Assembly: GCA_020438525.1 (NCBI GenBank)
Contig: JAGQUL010000314.1
Span: forward strand, 1-6,773
From: Thermoleophilia bacterium
GTDB lineage: Bacteria > Actinomycetota > Thermoleophilia > Gaiellales > SKUG01
Direction of reading: 5' to 3'
DNA: 6,773 nucleotides
Each line of letters begins with the position of its first letter. The stretch's first letter is position 1. The notes under the pieces are model-generated. The model had not been told where the DNA came from. It searched no databases and worked only from the letters and a program-made list of their open reading frames with translations. Positions 1 to 6,468 of the stretch are shown piece by piece. Made by a program: the position numbers and the translations under genes.

Positions 1-428
1 ATGTAGATGCATGGCAGCCGGTTCTCGCGCGCGATCTCCTGTGCGCGCAGATGTTTCTTGACCGTGAGCGGATAGTAGGTGCCGCCTTTCACGGTCGCGT
101 CGTTGGCCACGACCATCACGTGCCGGCCGTTGACCTGCCCGATCCCGGTCACGATGCCGGCGCTGGCTGGCTCGTCGTCGTACACGCCGTTCGCCGCGAG
201 CGGGGAGAGCTCCAGGAATGCGGTGCCGGGATCCACGAGCGCGTCGATGCGTTCCCGCGCAGTGAGCTTGCCGCGCGAGCGGTGACGCTCCACGGCGCGC
301 TCGCCGCCGCCCTCGCGCACGCGCGCGAGTCGCTCACGAAGCTCCGCCACGAGCGCGTCCATGGCCTCGCGGTTCTCGGCAAACGGCCCGGCAGTGGTAT
401 CGACGATCGGCGCAGACAGGGTTCCCAT
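1..428 (-). CDS. Acyl-CoA carboxylase carboxyltransferase (beta) subunit, methylcrotonyl-CoA carboxylase type, N-terminal part
   Basis: This gene is truncated by the window edge; 142 complete codons are visible. Carboxyltransferase subunits (PF01039 family) move CO2 from carboxybiotin to an acyl-CoA such as 3-methylcrotonyl-CoA in leucine breakdown, or propionyl-, acetyl- or geranyl-CoA, and act in the cytoplasm with a biotin-carrying alpha subunit. Visible family landmarks are [18 protein letters not shown] (about residues 52-69), [16 protein letters not shown] (71-86), [14 protein letters not shown] (89-102), [20 protein letters not shown] (106-125) and ENRLPCIY (135-142). The [14 protein letters not shown] and RLPCIY wording is closest to MccB/AtuC-type subunits, but substrate cannot be fixed from this fragment. 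ATG at 428 is the only plausible start: no upstream in-frame start lies nearby and residues 1-50 look like a normal family N-terminus. No Shine-Dalgarno precedes it. It is divergent from the gene at 566. Confidence 0.9.
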   Translation of the reverse strand, partial: MGTLSAPIVDTTAGPFAENREAMDALVAELRERLARVREGGGERAVERHRSRGKLTARERIDALVDPGTAFLELSPLAANGVYDDEPASAGIVTGIGQVNGRHVMVVANDATVKGGTYYPLTVKKHLRAQEIARENRLPCIY

Positions 429-565
429 GCCGGTGACGCTACCGCACCAAGGCGAATCTCGGCGAACCTGCAACGAGATCGGCCCAGTCCCCGACATATG
501 GATGGGACAGCAGCGCGCACTGGACATGCGACGTTGCACACGTTGGGACGCAAGGGACGATCACA
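429..565. promoter_or_regulatory. Divergent intergenic region between the carboxylase gene and the Gly/Ala-rich gene
   Basis: This 137-nt stretch must hold promoters for two divergent genes. A TAGCGT hexamer on the minus strand (441-436) is followed by exactly 7 nt and then the carboxylase ATG, the spacing of a leaderless actinobacterial start; no good -35 box accompanies it. Two adjacent 10-bp near-copies, GGCGAATCTC (451-460) and GGCGAACCTG (461-470), match at 8 of 10 positions and cover the region where the carboxylase -35 would sit, so they could be a regulator site. For the plus-strand gene I see no convincing -10/-35 pair; CATATG at 495-500 is only a weak -10 resemblance. Confidence 0.4.
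552..557 (+). promoter_or_regulatory. Ribosome binding site of the Gly/Ala-rich protein gene
   Basis: AAGGGA lies 8 nt before the ATG at 566. It supports that ATG as the true start and shows that this mRNA has a leader, unlike the possible leaderless arrangement of the divergent carboxylase gene. Confidence 0.6.
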
Positions 566-2269
566 ATGGCCAATCCGTGGACGATCGCATCGACCGCGAC
601 GCGACACATGCTCGACGCGAACGTTTCGTTCGGCATGGCGAGCGACCGCTACAACGCTCGCGACAAGTACCGGCGAACGTACAACTCCGACCAGCGCCTC
701 GGCGCAGGCGTGGGCGCAGCGCTCGGCATGGCACTGCCGGTCACCGCGGGCCTTGCATGGATGCAGCGCGGCGCGAAGATCCCGGGCATCTCGGGACAGG
801 CCGACGCCATGGCCAACGGCCTTGCCAGGGTCGCACCGCGCGGGGTCTCGCCCGCCATGATGCAGAACATCGGCCGAGGCGTCGGCATCGCCGCGCTCGG
901 CCTTGCTGCGGGCGTCGGCGCCAAGAAGACGTGGGAGGTCAGCCAGGACGACGGCAACCTGGGCGCGGTCGGCACCGCCGCCGGGCTCGTCGGTGGTGGC
1001 ATCGCCGGCTACACGGTCGGCGCGAAGTTCGCGGGCAAGTACGCACCGCTCGTGACCGGTGCAGCCGCGATCGCCGGCGGCATCGCCGGCCACTTCGGCG
1101 GCAAGGCGATCTCGATCGGCGAGGGCCACATCGGCGAGGAGCACGTCCAGGCCGCGCAGGTCGACGAGAACGCCGGCGACCGCGTCGGCAGCTTCGCGCG
1201 TGGCGCGTTCAACCACTTCACCGAGGTCGGCCCCGCCACGCAGGGCATCAGCTTCGGCTACCAGTGGGGCATGCGCGACACCGTGCAGAAGAAGTACTCC
1301 AACGCCGAGCGTGCAGGCGCCATGCACGGCGACCTGCTCGCCGCCGGCATCCTCGGCGGCGGCGCACTCGCAGTGGGCGCAGGCCTGATGGGCCTCTCGC
1401 AGCGAGCCGCACAGGGCACCAGCAACGTGCTCGCCGGTGCGGAGGTCGCCGGCAAGGTGCTCGACCGTGGCCTTGCGACCGGCATGATCAACAAGCTCTC
1501 CAGCACGGGTGGCACCGTCGCCGCGGCCGGTGCAGCCGCCGGCATCATCGGCCTGGCCACGCTGAAGGGCTTCCAGTCCGACGCAGACAACTACGGCACC
1601 GGCGCAGCCACCGCGATCGCAGCAGGCACCATCGCCGCGACCGCCGGCACCGCAGCACTGGTTGCCAAGTCGGGCGCACTGAGCGGCATGGCCGCAGCAC
1701 CCAAGGCTGCCAACAGCGCGCTCGTCGCAGCAGCACTGATCGGCGTGCTGAGCGCCGCTCGCCTGCCGCTGCAGCAGTTCATGAACGACGCCAAGGACGC
1801 CGCGGCGACCCGCGACAAGATCGACGTTCCCGTCGCCGCGACCGCGGCCGGCGTGGGCGCGATCGGCGGCGGGCTCGGCGCCTTCAAGGGGCTGTCGAAG
1901 TTCGTGCCGGAAGGCGGCGTGCAGATCGGCAAGTTCCACATCCCCAAGGCCGCGCTCGTCGGCGTGGGTACCGCAGTGGGCGCAGCCGGACTGGGCGGCG
2001 TGGGCTTCGGCCTCTCGTCGACGATGCCCGACATCAAGAAGGTCGGCATCTCCGTGGCCGGTGGCGCGGTCGCCGGTGCGGCGCTCGGTGCGTTCGGTCG
2101 CGGGATCGGCGTGGTGCCCGGCTTGGTGGGCGGCGCGGCGCTCGGCCTCTCCGCCAGCGCGCTGCTCAAGGACGACGCGTCGAGCTCCACGCCCGACGAG
2201 ATCATCCTGGCTCCCGGGCCGACCCCGGGCGTGGAGACCCCGCAGGTCACCGCAGGCAACATTGCCTGA
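566..2269 (+). CDS. Gly/Ala-rich multi-segment hydrophobic protein, family not recognised
   Basis: This gene encodes 567 residues of unknown function. The reading frame is convincing: codons end mostly in G/C, GGC dominates for Gly, and AAGGGA precedes the ATG. There is no signal peptide; residues 1-44 are polar and basic (DRYNARDKYRRTYNSDQR). Then come about twelve hydrophobic stretches made mainly of Gly and Ala, at roughly 45-64, 101-119, 132-153, 159-182, 257-277, 316-334, 344-367, 382-400, 421-440, 461-484, 493-510 and 512-534. Many carry small-xxx-small patterns as in glycine zippers, for example LVGGGIAGYTVGA. Short charged linkers separate them, and the tail from about 535 is polar and Pro-rich (STPDEIILAPGPTPG). 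Residues 21-156 and 228-368 look like copies of one unit. No catalytic motif, Cys cluster or nucleotide-binding motif is seen. Possible roles, all inference, are a membrane-inserting or self-assembling protein, a pore former or a structural shell protein. GCA is used unusually often for Ala. The gene stands alone. Confidence 0.85.
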   Translation: MANPWTIASTATRHMLDANVSFGMASDRYNARDKYRRTYNSDQRLGAGVGAALGMALPVTAGLAWMQRGAKIPGISGQADAMANGLARVAPRGVSPAMMQNIGRGVGIAALGLAAGVGAKKTWEVSQDDGNLGAVGTAAGLVGGGIAGYTVGAKFAGKYAPLVTGAAAIAGGIAGHFGGKAISIGEGHIGEEHVQAAQVDENAGDRVGSFARGAFNHFTEVGPATQGISFGYQWGMRDTVQKKYSNAERAGAMHGDLLAAGILGGGALAVGAGLMGLSQRAAQGTSNVLAGAEVAGKVLDRGLATGMINKLSSTGGTVAAAGAAAGIIGLATLKGFQSDADNYGTGAATAIAAGTIAATAGTAALVAKSGALSGMAAAPKAANSALVAAALIGVLSAARLPLQQFMNDAKDAAATRDKIDVPVAATAAGVGAIGGGLGAFKGLSKFVPEGGVQIGKFHIPKAALVGVGTAVGAAGLGGVGFGLSSTMPDIKKVGISVAGGAVAGAALGAFGRGIGVVPGLVGGAALGLSASALLKDDASSSTPDEIILAPGPTPGVETPQVTAGNIA

Positions 2270-2274
2270 ACAAC

Positions 2275-2299
2275 CCGCGCGCGCCGGACACGCGCGCGG
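2275..2299 (+). terminator. GC hairpin just after the Gly/Ala-rich gene
   Basis: A perfect 9-bp inverted repeat, CCGCGCGCG and CGCGCGCGG, flanks the 7-nt loop CCGGACA. It begins 5 nt after the TGA of the plus-strand gene and ends 2 nt before the stop of the convergent minus-strand gene. There is no T tract, so this would be an I-shaped terminator of the sort proposed for actinobacteria, able to act in both directions. The alternating CG composition makes a chance palindrome more likely than usual here. Confidence 0.5.
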
Positions 2300-2301
2300 C
2301 A

Positions 2302-3921
2302 TCAGGCACTCGAGCACGAGAGGGCGTCACCGGTGTGGGCGGTGACGCCCTCCGTGCGTTCCGGGGCAGGCGACGACAGCTCGGCATGCAGCTCGGTGTC
2401 GTCGTCGCTCGGTCGCACCATCGGCAGGCTCGCCAGCACCGCCAGCGCCACCCACGTCGTCGGGTCCTCGAAGAAGCCGGCGTAGAGCAGGCTGTGCGCG
2501 AACAGCGCCATGATCGTTCCGGTCGCCCAGATGATCGGCGCGATCGGCCAACCCGTCGCGCGCTCGTCGCTGCCACTCGCCCGCGCGTGCGACGCGCGCG
2601 TCGACGTGCGTCGCCACCGCGCGAGGATCGCCACGCCCGCGCTCGCGAGCAGCGTGAGGTACGTGAACGCGCCGAGCAGCCCCAGCTCCGCGAACACCGT
2701 GATCGGCGTGGTGTGCGAGGCGGTCAGGCGCGGATCGCGGTTGCCCTGCTCCAGCTCGCGCGCCCGTGCTGCCGCGTCGAACGTGCCGATGCCCCACCCG
2801 AGCACCGGTCGCTCCGCCGCGAGCGAGATGCCGGTACGCACGACGTGCTGTCGGCCGTCCTCGTCGCTGCCGGAGAGCGCGCTCGCCGCGAGCGGCGTCC
2901 CCACCACCACCACGACTGCGACCAGCGCGGCCAGCCATCGACGCGGCGCGGGCGGGGTGGTGAGCAGCGCCAGCAGCACGAGCGCTGCAGCAAGCGCCAC
3001 CCAGCTCGACTGCGAGTACGTGGTCCACAGCGCAGCCACCAGCAGCGCGAGCACCGCCACGAGCGCAGCGGTGCCGCGCGCGCGCAGCCGCGCCACGAGC
3101 AACCATGCCACCACGGCCACGATCGCCACCACCAGCGCGCGTCCGAACATGTTCGGGTCCCACAGCAGCGAGTTGGTGCGAAAGTCGGGACGGAAGCGGT
3201 TGGCGTCGATCACCTTGGGGTTCCACCACACGTCCTTGGCGAGCCACTGGTACAGGCCCACGAGCGCGAGCACGGTGCTGCTGGCGACGAGCGCCCACCC
3301 GGCCGCGCGTGCGTCGATGCGCGCATCGAGCAGGCTGCGCACCACCTGGTAGGCGAGCACGAACGGCACGAGGTAGAAGGCGAGCGCCTTGGTGGTCTCC
3401 TCGGGAACCCAGCTCCACGTGAGCGACAGGGTCGCGACCGCAGGCAGCAGCGCAGCGCCCACATCGAGCAGCCGCGTCGCACCACCACGATCGGCGAGCG
3501 GCCGGCGCGGCGCGGCGCGCAGGTCGACGAGCTCGCGGCGGATCACGATCAGCGCGCCCAGTGCGATCACGAGGTAGAACGGCACGAGCAGCATGGCCGA
3601 ATCGTCGTCGCCCGTCGGCACCGGGATGCGGATCGTGAGCAGTGCGGCACCGGCGGCGAGCAGCCATGACTCGCGCCCTGCGAGCAGTCGCGCTGCGAGC
3701 CATCCCACGAGCAGTGCGACGACGAGCGCCGCGGCAGCTGCAGCCGCGTGGTCCTGCAGCGAGTTCGGCAGCACGCTCCATGCCAGGCCGAGCCAGCCGG
3801 CAAGCAGCAGCGGCACGCCGGCGAAGTGGATGCGGCGGACGCGCGTGGTGCGTGCGAGCGCGCCGATCGATGCGGCGATCGCGGCGACGGACGCGAGCAG
3901 CTCGGGGGATGCGGAGTCCAT
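2302..3921 (-). CDS. O-antigen ligase/polymerase-like polytopic membrane protein (Wzy/WaaL superfamily)
   Basis: This 539-residue integral membrane protein has about 12-14 hydrophobic segments. Wzy_C-type proteins (PF04932) polymerise or ligate undecaprenyl-linked glycans at the outer face of the cytoplasmic membrane. Family signs are DPNMFGRALV (255-264), YSQSSWVALAAAL (302-314) in the place of the usual S-R-G/S motif, and the extracytoplasmic loop with RPVLGWGIGTF (371-381) and SHTTPITVFAELGLLGAFTY (402-421), including H403 and the E-x-G-L step. A late helix pair (about 462-500) contains LLYAGFFEDPTTW. The last 40 residues are polar, and the end (EGVTAHTGDAL) is encoded by a hairpin. ATG at 3921 overlaps the upstream stop as TGATG, indicating translational coupling to the FlgD-Ig-like gene. 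Whether it is a polymerase, a glycan ligase or a protein O-glycosyltransferase cannot be decided from sequence alone. Confidence 0.88.
   Translation of the reverse strand: MDSASPELLASVAAIAASIGALARTTRVRRIHFAGVPLLLAGWLGLAWSVLPNSLQDHAAAAAAALVVALLVGWLAARLLAGRESWLLAAGAALLTIRIPVPTGDDDSAMLLVPFYLVIALGALIVIRRELVDLRAAPRRPLADRGGATRLLDVGAALLPAVATLSLTWSWVPEETTKALAFYLVPFVLAYQVVRSLLDARIDARAAGWALVASSTVLALVGLYQWLAKDVWWNPKVIDANRFRPDFRTNSLLWDPNMFGRALVVAIVAVVAWLLVARLRARGTAALVAVLALLVAALWTTYSQSSWVALAAALVLLALLTTPPAPRRWLAALVAVVVVVGTPLAASALSGSDEDGRQHVVRTGISLAAERPVLGWGIGTFDAAARARELEQGNRDPRLTASHTTPITVFAELGLLGAFTYLTLLASAGVAILARWRRTSTRASHARASGSDERATGWPIAPIIWATGTIMALFAHSLLYAGFFEDPTTWVALAVLASLPMVRPSDDDTELHAELSSPAPERTEGVTAHTGDALSCSSA
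2320..2352. terminator. 12-bp perfect hairpin inside the 3' end of the ligase-like gene
   Basis: GAGGGCGTCACC (2320-2331) and GGTGACGCCCTC (2341-2352) are perfect reverse complements around a 9-nt loop. The hairpin lies about 50 nt past the stop of the plus-strand Gly/Ala-rich gene, a sensible distance for its terminator, and is much stronger than background. On the minus strand it falls within codons 524-534 of the ligase-like gene, before its stop at 2302. No T tract follows on either strand. Termination for the plus-strand transcript is the most likely role. Confidence 0.6.
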
Positions 3922-4655
3922 CAGTCGATCACCGCGATCGTGGGGGCTCCGTCGGCAGTGCGCAGGTCGGTGCGGTTGCCGGCGAGGTCGACGGCGAAGA
4001 TGCCGAGCGTGTCGAGCGGGTGCTCGGACAGGTCGAGCGGAACGGTGAAACGCACGGGCACGGTATCGGCAATCGGCGGGCCGACCGGCTGTGCGGAGTG
4101 CGCGTCGGGATTGGGCAGGAACGCGCGCAGGTCCTCGAGCGGTGCACCGGTGGAGTCGACGATCTCGAGGCGGGTGTCGGGCTCGAGCAGCGCGAGGCCG
4201 CGCAGCTCGCCGTTCGTGTAGGTGGCGCGGTCGAGGCGGCCGATCGGCGGGGTGATGTCGAGCACGGTCGGGCGGGTCGGGGAGTAGACGCGGTCGTCGC
4301 CGCTGCGCGTGATCCGGATCCGGTACGTGCCCTCGGGCGCCGCGTCGCCGGCGGTGGTGGTGCCGTCCCAGCGCAGCTCGCGCTTGCCGTCGACGCGCTC
4401 GTTGGCAGCGAGGGTCGCCACGGTGTGTCCGGCGGAGTCGACGACGCGCACCGTGACCCGTTCGGCGCGCTTGGTGGTGAAGCGGACGCGGGCGAGGTCA
4501 TCGGTGTGGTCGCCGTTGGGTGAGAAGTAGGTGGATGCCCACGGTTCGGCGAGCGGTCCGCCGCCGGATTCGATGCGCTGCACGGCGAACACCGCCGCGA
4601 GCGATACCGCGGCGGCCAGGAGCAGCAGGACGGGTGCAGCGACGCGCCGGGACAC
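3921..4655 (-). CDS. Membrane-anchored protein with FlgD-type Ig-like domain
   Basis: This 244-residue protein has a short basic N-terminus (SRR), a single hydrophobic segment at about 7-25 without a lipobox Cys, then an extracytoplasmic part. Residues 40-115 match the FlgD Ig-like fold (PF13860): STYFSPNGDHTDD (41-53, the SPNGD-D signature), beta-rich ARVRFTTKRAERVTVRVVDS, and WDGTTTAGDAAPEGTYRIRI (96-115). Residues 133-244 look like a second Ig-like domain ending IFAVDLAGNRTDL. The stretch between is DITPPIGRLD, a common linker before such domains. Despite the domain name there is nothing flagellar nearby. GTG at 4655 is chosen as start because the signal anchor follows directly and AGGA lies 8 nt upstream. 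Its stop overlaps the ATG of the O-antigen-ligase-like gene, so the two probably act together in surface glycan assembly; the exact role is unknown. Confidence 0.82.
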   Translation of the reverse strand: MSRRVAAPVLLLLAAAVSLAAVFAVQRIESGGGPLAEPWASTYFSPNGDHTDDLARVRFTTKRAERVTVRVVDSAGHTVATLAANERVDGKRELRWDGTTTAGDAAPEGTYRIRITRSGDDRVYSPTRPTVLDITPPIGRLDRATYTNGELRGLALLEPDTRLEIVDSTGAPLEDLRAFLPNPDAHSAQPVGPPIADTVPVRFTVPLDLSEHPLDTLGIFAVDLAGNRTDLRTADGAPTIAVID

Positions 4656-4673
4656 GACGCGAATCCTAGGTGA
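4656..4673 (-). promoter_or_regulatory. Ribosome binding site or possible internal leaderless promoter
   Basis: The 18-nt gap between the hydrolase stop and the GTG at 4655 contains TAGGAT (4668-4663). Its AGGA (4667-4664) is a fair Shine-Dalgarno, 8 nt from the GTG. The same TAGGAT also fits the TANNNT -10 pattern, ending exactly 7 nt before the GTG, the geometry of a leaderless start. No good -35 is seen upstream. The two readings make different predictions about whether the surface genes depend on the upstream promoter. Confidence 0.4.
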
Positions 4674-5324
4674 TCACGCGTCGAGCAGCGTGCGTACCCA
4701 CGTGGCTGCCGCGCCCAGGTCGCCCTGTGCGAGCGCGTGCCCGGCGAGCGGGTCGACGCGCAGCTCGAGCTCGGTGCCGGCGCGGGTGAGCACGTCGCGA
4801 AGGTGCTCGATCACCTCGGGCGGCGTGTACGGGTCGCGGGCGCCGGCCGCGGCGAGCACGGTGGTGCCGGTCAGGTCGGGCAGCTCGGACGGCGCGTCGT
4901 AGAGCACGGGGCGCAGGAGCACCGCGCCGCGCAGCAGCCCGGGGTGGCGAAGCAGGGTGGCGAGCGCGATGTTGGCGCCGTTGGAGTAGCCGAGCGCAAC
5001 GATGCGGGCGGGGTCGAGCTCGTAGCTGCTCGTGGCCTCGCGGATGAACGTGGCGAGCTCGTCGGTGCGCAGGCGCAGGTCGTCGATGTCGATGTCGTTG
5101 GCGGCGCGACGGGCGAAGAAGCGGTTGGTCACGCCACCCTCGAGCACTCGGCCACGCGGGCTGAGCAGCGCTGCGCCGGGCGCGAGCTGGCGCCCGAGCT
5201 GGAGCAGGTCGTGTTCGTCGCCGCCCGTGCCGTGCAGCAGCAGGAGCGTCCAGCCGGTGGTGCCGGGCTCGAACGCGTGTTCGTGGCCCGCAATCGGGGC
5301 TCGTGCGGCTGGGGAGGTGGTCAC
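4674..5324 (-). CDS. Alpha/beta-hydrolase, phospholipase/carboxylesterase type (MhqD-like)
   Basis: This 216-residue cytoplasmic serine hydrolase belongs to the Abhydrolase_2 type (PF02230). The oxyanion-hole strand is TLLLLHGTGGDEHDL (26-40). The nucleophile elbow is GYSNGAN with S114, and the acid is D164 in GARDPYTP. The catalytic His is H196 in PLAGHAL. The wording SPRGRVLEGGVTNRFFAR (55-72) is typical of MhqD/YodD-like esterases found beside ring-cleaving dioxygenases. Start: GTG at 5324 overlaps the stop of the dioxygenase gene (GTGA), and upstream in-frame codons overlap that gene and have no family similarity. No strong Shine-Dalgarno is seen, consistent with coupled translation. In Bacillus the MhqO/MhqD pair is induced by methylhydroquinone and related quinone electrophiles; the exact substrate of the hydrolase is unproven. 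Confidence 0.88.
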   Translation of the reverse strand: MTTSPAARAPIAGHEHAFEPGTTGWTLLLLHGTGGDEHDLLQLGRQLAPGAALLSPRGRVLEGGVTNRFFARRAANDIDIDDLRLRTDELATFIREATSSYELDPARIVALGYSNGANIALATLLRHPGLLRGAVLLRPVLYDAPSELPDLTGTTVLAAAGARDPYTPPEVIEHLRDVLTRAGTELELRVDPLAGHALAQGDLGAAATWVRTLLDA

Positions 5325-6394
5325 TGGTCGTCGTCCCCGTCGGTCGTGTGCTCGTGCGGGTGGGCGGGTGCCTGCTCGTGGATGCGGGCAGCGCGTTCGA
5401 GCGCGTCGGCGGGCCAGTCGGAGCGTGTGTCGTCGAGCTGCGTCAGCCGGGGCTCGATCTGTGAGCGGTACGGCTCGAGGAACGGCGGCAGGATGATCTT
5501 GGTGCCGAGCTCCTCGACCGGTCCGTCGACCGTGAAGCCGGGCCCGTCGGTGGCAAGCTCGTACAGGATGCCGCCGGGCTCGCGGAAGTAGAGCGAGCGG
5601 AAGTAGTGGCGGTCCACGTCGCCGCTGTTGGGAATGCGCGCGGCGACGAGGGTGCGCAGCCAATCGAGGTGGTCGGAGTCGCGGGTGGCGAAGGCCACGT
5701 GGTGCACGGCGCCGGCGCCCTGGATGCCGGGCTCGGCGGGGGCGGGGTCGAACGCGATCCAGCCGCCGCGGCGGCCGTTGCGCAGCTCGAGCGCGCCGTC
5801 GGGGCGGCGGGTCGCGCCCATCAGCTCGATCAGCAGCTGCTCGCTGGAGTCGGTGTCGTGGGAGTAGGAGCGCACGCCCTCGAAGCCCTGGAGCGCGTGC
5901 TCGGCGGGGATCTCGGGGTGCACGGCGCTGAGCGGGGCATCCCCGGTGGTGTCCACGACGAGCTCGTGGTGGAGCTCCTCGCGATCGCGCAGGATCAATG
6001 AGCCGGCGGCGGTGCGCTCGAAGGGAATCGAGTTCGCGGCGAGGCGCTCCGCCCAGAACTCGATCGCTTCCGGCGAGGCGACGCGCCAGACGATTCGGTG
6101 CACCATGCCGGCCCCGGCGCGGCCGGGGCGCGCGCCGCGGTACTCGAAGAAGGTGATGTCGGCGCCGGGGTGGGCGAGCTCGTCGCCGTAGAAGAGGTGG
6201 TAGTGGGTCGGGTCGTCCTGGTTGACCGACTTGGCGATCAGGCGCAGGCCGAGGATGCGCGTGTAGAAGTCGACGTTCGCGCGGGCGTTGCCGGTGGTGA
6301 TCGAGATGTGGTGGATCCCGTCGAGCGGCAGCTGGGCGGGAACGTTCTCGCTCGCTCGATGCAGCGTGCTGGTGTGTTCGGTCTGCGCGGTCAT
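5321..6394 (-). CDS. Ring-cleaving dioxygenase with two VOC domains (MhqO/PcpA/LinE type)
   Basis: This 357-residue protein is a fused pair of glyoxalase/VOC modules (PF00903). Relatives are Fe(II) hydroquinone 1,2-dioxygenases such as PcpA and LinE, and the quinone-stress protein MhqO. The first module begins LDGIHHISITTGNARANVDF (24-43) with metal-ligand candidate H28/H29 and continues SVNQDDPTHYHLFYGDE (56-72). The second begins GAVHHVAFATRDSDHLDWL (228-246) with H231/H232 and carries ligand candidate E279 in GGILYELATDGPGF. Two His plus one Glu is the PcpA metal set. A polar, His/Asp-rich tail follows about residue 322. Start ATG at 6394 has GAAGGA 10 nt upstream; a start further upstream at 6487 is rejected because it would lie above the predicted -10 box and adds unlike sequence. 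It overlaps the hydrolase gene by 4 nt. The natural aromatic substrate is not determinable here. Confidence 0.9.
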   Translation of the reverse strand: MTAQTEHTSTLHRASENVPAQLPLDGIHHISITTGNARANVDFYTRILGLRLIAKSVNQDDPTHYHLFYGDELAHPGADITFFEYRGARPGRAGAGMVHRIVWRVASPEAIEFWAERLAANSIPFERTAAGSLILRDREELHHELVVDTTGDAPLSAVHPEIPAEHALQGFEGVRSYSHDTDSSEQLLIELMGATRRPDGALELRNGRRGGWIAFDPAPAEPGIQGAGAVHHVAFATRDSDHLDWLRTLVAARIPNSGDVDRHYFRSLYFREPGGILYELATDGPGFTVDGPVEELGTKIILPPFLEPYRSQIEPRLTQLDDTRSDWPADALERAARIHEQAPAHPHEHTTDGDDDQ

Positions 6395-6404
6395 GTCGTG
6401 GTCA

Positions 6405-6410
6405 TCCTTC
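6405..6410 (-). promoter_or_regulatory. Ribosome binding site of the ring-cleaving dioxygenase gene
   Basis: GAAGGA on the minus strand lies 10 nt before the ATG at 6394 and decides that start. Immediately after it an out-of-frame ATG opens a four-codon reading frame (M-T-T-T-stop) whose TGA overlaps the real ATG; this is probably accidental. Confidence 0.6.
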
Positions 6411-6468
6411 CCGTGCGGCGGAGCGTGAAGCGGCTGCAGCGGCGCGCGGTGCGGTGGCTGCACCACGC

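Noticed and set aside
149..2317. 722-codon open frame on the minus strand opposite the Gly/Ala-rich gene
   Set aside because: It is rich in Arg, Cys, His and Gly with no family resemblance, and it overlaps the true carboxylase start in another frame. It stays open because GC-rich sequence has few stops in antisense frames.
361..3669. 1102-codon open frame on the plus strand
   Set aside because: It is an Arg/His-rich antisense and off-frame shadow crossing two well-supported genes and their junction; its third codon positions do not show the expected G/C preference.
2327..3781. 484-codon minus-strand frame within the ligase-like gene
   Set aside because: It is an off-frame shadow of the polytopic membrane protein, whose own frame carries the Wzy_C motifs and transmembrane pattern.
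4737..5591. 284-codon plus-strand frame opposite the hydrolase and dioxygenase
   Set aside because: It lies antisense to two genes with intact catalytic motifs and resembles no known protein.
5325..5663. N-terminal extension of the hydrolase frame up to 5663
   Set aside because: The 113 extra codons are Arg/His/Pro-rich shadow sequence inside the dioxygenase gene; GTG at 5324 gives the normal family length and a typical GTGA coupling.
6391..6405. Four-codon frame (M-T-T-T-stop) overlapping the dioxygenase start on the minus strand, considered as a leader peptide
   Set aside because: It lacks a ribosome binding site at proper spacing, since GAAGGA directly abuts its ATG, and it carries no attenuator-like structure.
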